DNA from: Methylobacterium mesophilicum
GTDB taxonomy: Bacteria; Pseudomonadota; Alphaproteobacteria; Rhizobiales; Beijerinckiaceae
Reading direction: 5' to 3'
Length of the DNA stretch: 64,000 nt
NCBI RefSeq assembly: GCF_022179445.1
Contig: NZ_BPQU01000005.1
Span: forward strand, 62,001-126,000
Notes under the pieces: model-generated
Seen by the model: the letters and a program-made list of their open reading frames with translations, nothing else
What the model was told of the DNA's origin: nothing
The model's database searches: none
In this document: positions 61,499 to 64,000 of the stretch, piece by piece
Layout of the letters: each line of letters opens with the position of its first letter
Numbering within the stretch: the stretch's first letter is position 1
Translations under genes and position numbers: made by a program

Positions 61499-61573
61499 CG
61501 TGAATTGAGGTTTGGGCCGGCCGCCATCGGGCGCCCGGCACCAGGACTTGACGGAAGAGAAGGACCGACACCG

Positions 61574-63196
61574 ATGGCCGTCGTCAGCGCCAACAGGCTC
61601 GAACTCCTCCAGATCGCCGACGCGGTCGCCCGCGAGAAGGTGATCGATCGCTCCATCGTGATCGACGCGATGGAGGAGGCGATCGCCAAGGCGGCCCGCT
61701 CGCGCTACGGCGCGGAGACGGACGTGCACGCCGAGATCGACAACAAGACCGGGGCGCTGCGCCTGTCGCGGCACCTCCTGGTGGTCGATCAAGTCGAGAA
61801 CGACGCCCGCGAGATCACCCTGGACCAGGCCCGCCGCTACAATCCCGGCGCGCTCGTGGGCGACGTGATCTCCGACACCCTGCCGCCGTTCGATTTCGGC
61901 CGCGTCGCCGCGCAGTCGGCCAAGCAGGTCATCGTCCAGAAGGTGCGCGACGCCGAGCGCGCCCGCCAGTTCGACGAGTACAAGGACCGGATCGGCGAGA
62001 TCCTCAACGGCATCGTCAAGCGGGTCGAGTACGGCAACGTCATCGTCGACCTGGGCCGGGGCGAGGGCATCGTCCGCCGGGACGAGATGATCCCCCGCGA
62101 GACCTTCCGGCCGGGCGACCGGATCCGCTCCTACCTGTTCGACGTGCGCTCGGAAGTGCGCGGGCCGCAGATCTTCCTGTCGCGCTCGCACCCGCAGTTC
62201 ATGGCCAAGCTGTTCGGCCAGGAAGTGCCCGAGATCTACGACGGCATCGTCGAGGTGAAGGCCGTGGCCCGCGATCCGGGCTCCCGCGCCAAGATCGCCG
62301 TGATCTCCCGCGATGGGAGCATCGATCCGGTCGGCGCCTGCGTGGGCATGCGCGGCTCGCGCGTCCAGGCTGTCGTGGGTGAGCTCCAGGGCGAAAAGAT
62401 CGACATCATCCCGTGGTCCGAGGACGAGGCGACGTTCATCGTCAACGCGCTCCAGCCGGCCGAGGTCGTGAAGGTCGTGCTCGACGAGGAGGCCGACCGC
62501 ATCGAGGTGGTGGTGCCGGACGACCAGCTGTCGCTGGCCATCGGCCGCCGCGGCCAGAACGTGCGGCTCGCCTCCCAGCTCACCGGCTGGGACATCGACA
62601 TCCTGACCGAGGCCGAGGAATCCGAGCGGCGCCAGAAGGAGTTCGCCGAGCGGACCCAGGTGTTCATGGAGGCGCTGGACGTCGACGAGACCGTCGGCCA
62701 GCTGCTGGCGGCCGAAGGCTTCCGCAACGTCGAGGAGATCGCCTACGTCGACATCCAGGAGCTGTCCGGCATCCAGGGGCTCGACGACGAGACCGGCGCC
62801 GAGATCCAGGCCCGCGCCCAGGATCACCTCGCCCGGATCGAGCAGGAGCACGATACCCGCCGCACCGAACTCGGTGTCGCCGACGAGCTGCGCGAGATCG
62901 AGGGCATCACCACGCCCATGATGGTCGCGCTCGGCGAGAACGACGTGAAGACCGTCGAGGACCTGGCCGGCTGCGCCACCGACGACCTCGTCGGCTACAC
63001 CGAGGGCCGCGGCCCGGACGCCGTGCGCCACGCCGGCTATCTCGACGGCTTCGAGCTGTCCCGCACCGAGGCCGAGGGCCTGATCATGGCCGCCCGCCTG
63101 AAGGCCGGCTGGATCGAGGCGCTGCCCGAGCCGGAGGCCGAGGAGGGCGCGGAGACCGTCGAGGGCGAAGAGGCCGCCACCCCGGCCGAGGCCTGA
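61574..63196 (+). CDS. nusA: Transcription termination/antitermination factor NusA
   Basis: 540 residues from ATG 61574. N-terminal RNA polymerase-binding domain, S1 domain ([21 protein letters not shown]), KH domains ([17 protein letters not shown] and [19 protein letters not shown]) and two C-terminal helix-hairpin-helix repeats ([32 protein letters not shown]). Length fits alphaproteobacterial NusA. Controls pausing and termination. Confidence 0.96.
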   Translation: MAVVSANRLELLQIADAVAREKVIDRSIVIDAMEEAIAKAARSRYGAETDVHAEIDNKTGALRLSRHLLVVDQVENDAREITLDQARRYNPGALVGDVISDTLPPFDFGRVAAQSAKQVIVQKVRDAERARQFDEYKDRIGEILNGIVKRVEYGNVIVDLGRGEGIVRRDEMIPRETFRPGDRIRSYLFDVRSEVRGPQIFLSRSHPQFMAKLFGQEVPEIYDGIVEVKAVARDPGSRAKIAVISRDGSIDPVGACVGMRGSRVQAVVGELQGEKIDIIPWSEDEATFIVNALQPAEVVKVVLDEEADRIEVVVPDDQLSLAIGRRGQNVRLASQLTGWDIDILTEAEESERRQKEFAERTQVFMEALDVDETVGQLLAAEGFRNVEEIAYVDIQELSGIQGLDDETGAEIQARAQDHLARIEQEHDTRRTELGVADELREIEGITTPMMVALGENDVKTVEDLAGCATDDLVGYTEGRGPDAVRHAGYLDGFELSRTEAEGLIMAARLKAGWIEALPEPEAEEGAETVEGEEAATPAEA

Positions 63197-63220
63197 GCCC
63201 AGGTCGCGGCGGACGCACGC

Positions 63221-63961
63221 ATGGCCGAGGTCGGCGAGATGCTGCCCGACGGGGGGCAGCTGCAGGACGAACTGGAAGCCGGGGGGCTCGACAGCGGCCC
63301 CGGCGGCCGGCGCGTGCCGCAGCGGACCTGCATCGTCACGCGCGTCGTCCAGCCGCCCGAGGCGATGATCCGGTTCGTGCGCGGCCCGGATGGCGCCGTG
63401 GTGCCGGACCTGCGGGCCAAGCTCCCCGGGCGCGGCGCCTGGATCAGCGCGAAGCGGGATGCCGTCGCGACGGCGGTCCGCAAGAACCTGTTCGCGCGGG
63501 CGTTCAAGGGACCGGCCCAGGCCGGCCCCGACCTGCCCGACCGGATCGTCACAGGCCTGCGCGAGGATCTGCGGCAGGCGATCGCCTTGGCCAACAAGGC
63601 GGGCTGCGTGGTCGCGGGCTTCTCGAAGGTCGAGGCGGCGATCGGCGGCCAGCCCGGCGCGGTGGCGCTGATCCACGCCGCGGAAGCCAGTCCGGACGGC
63701 CGGCGCAAGATCGCCGCGGCCTTGTACCGACGGCACGGCGAGGCCATGTCAAGGATACCGATCATCGACGACCTGTCCGAAGATGAATTGGACATGGCCT
63801 TAGGTCGGGATCATGTGATACACGCTGCGCTCGTCGCAGGAGCCGGAGCTGCCGGCTGCCTGTCGCGTTGGCGTCGGCTACGCTCCTTCGAGGGCGCCGC
63901 CGCGGCGACCGAGGAGCCCGGTCCAGCCCGAATCGGCCGGATCGACGAAGCCTCACGTTGA
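63221..63961 (+). CDS. YlxR-domain RNA-binding protein (DUF448, L7Ae-like fusion)
   Basis: 246 residues from ATG 63221. The YlxR/DUF448 domain (PQRTCIVTRVVQPPEAMIRFVRGPDG, LPGRGAWISAKRDAV) is followed by an L7Ae/L30e-like half (LRQAIALANKAGCVVAGFSKVEAAIG) and a ~60-residue charged tail. Probably RNA binding, working with the rimP-nusA-infB operon. The gene ends just before the window end; infB is expected next. Confidence 0.93.
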   Translation: MAEVGEMLPDGGQLQDELEAGGLDSGPGGRRVPQRTCIVTRVVQPPEAMIRFVRGPDGAVVPDLRAKLPGRGAWISAKRDAVATAVRKNLFARAFKGPAQAGPDLPDRIVTGLREDLRQAIALANKAGCVVAGFSKVEAAIGGQPGAVALIHAAEASPDGRRKIAAALYRRHGEAMSRIPIIDDLSEDELDMALGRDHVIHAALVAGAGAAGCLSRWRRLRSFEGAAAATEEPGPARIGRIDEASR

Positions 63962-64000
63962 CGACGCACCAGGACGAATTTGGCTGGCGCCACCGGGCGT

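Overview
The window is very GC-rich, densely coded chromosomal DNA. Gene content and order point to an alphaproteobacterium of the order Rhizobiales, most likely Methylobacterium or a close relative. Supporting features are a rimP-nusA-ylxR run, cysE beside a DUF3126 gene, ftsK-lolA-xthA in series, a BciA-type 8-vinyl reductase for bacteriochlorophyll, a class II photolyase, a helix-turn-helix/shikimate-kinase fusion regulator, and sites that fit EcfG and alphaproteobacterial LexA. The genus is inferred from this content; no database search was run. No rRNA, tRNA, CRISPR array, insertion sequence or prophage was seen.

Layout. 1-11.6 kb: the end of a branched-chain amino acid type binding protein, an iron-containing alcohol dehydrogenase, a LysR regulator, and divergently a valine/isobutyrate degradation cluster: methylmalonate-semialdehyde dehydrogenase, isobutyryl-CoA-type acyl-CoA dehydrogenase, 3-hydroxyisobutyryl-CoA hydrolase, 3-hydroxyisobutyrate dehydrogenase, enoyl-CoA hydratase, an unknown 145-residue protein and an acyl-CoA synthetase. 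11.7-20.6 kb: small membrane proteins, two transglutaminase-like cysteine peptidases, cysE with DUF3126, the regulator fusion, a lytic transglycosylase, a gluconokinase-HAD pair and a DUF3072 gene behind an EcfG-type promoter. 20.9-28.2 kb: a Flp pilin, a Wza-like export lipoprotein, two periplasmic binding proteins, a HicAB module, a dual-specificity phosphatase and an acid phosphatase. 28.2-35.0 kb: bciA, an NHL protein, a candidate small RNA, photolyase, a second HicAB module and a ClC antiporter.

35.1-45 kb: a chemoreceptor, a DUF1328 protein, an SDR, a Crp-family regulator, a CDF transporter, a HIT protein, a PilZ protein and NAD synthetase. 45-50.6 kb: a soluble-type FtsK, LolA and exonuclease III. 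50.7-59.3 kb: stress-type SDR, Cache protein, SSB with a LexA box, CurA-like reductase, several small secreted proteins, MsrQ and an aldo/keto reductase. 59.3-64 kb: an orphan RelB/DinJ-type antitoxin, an AT-rich island carrying a membrane-anchored unknown protein and a tiny membrane peptide, then rimP, nusA and ylxR (infB would be expected just beyond the end).

The intergenic regions carry several families of palindromic repeats. The most unusual items are the AT-rich island before rimP, the candidate small RNA before photolyase, the two unrelated HicAB modules, and the set of predicted EcfG and LexA sites. I did not find a large previously undescribed multi-gene system. The AT-rich island is the best candidate for something new.
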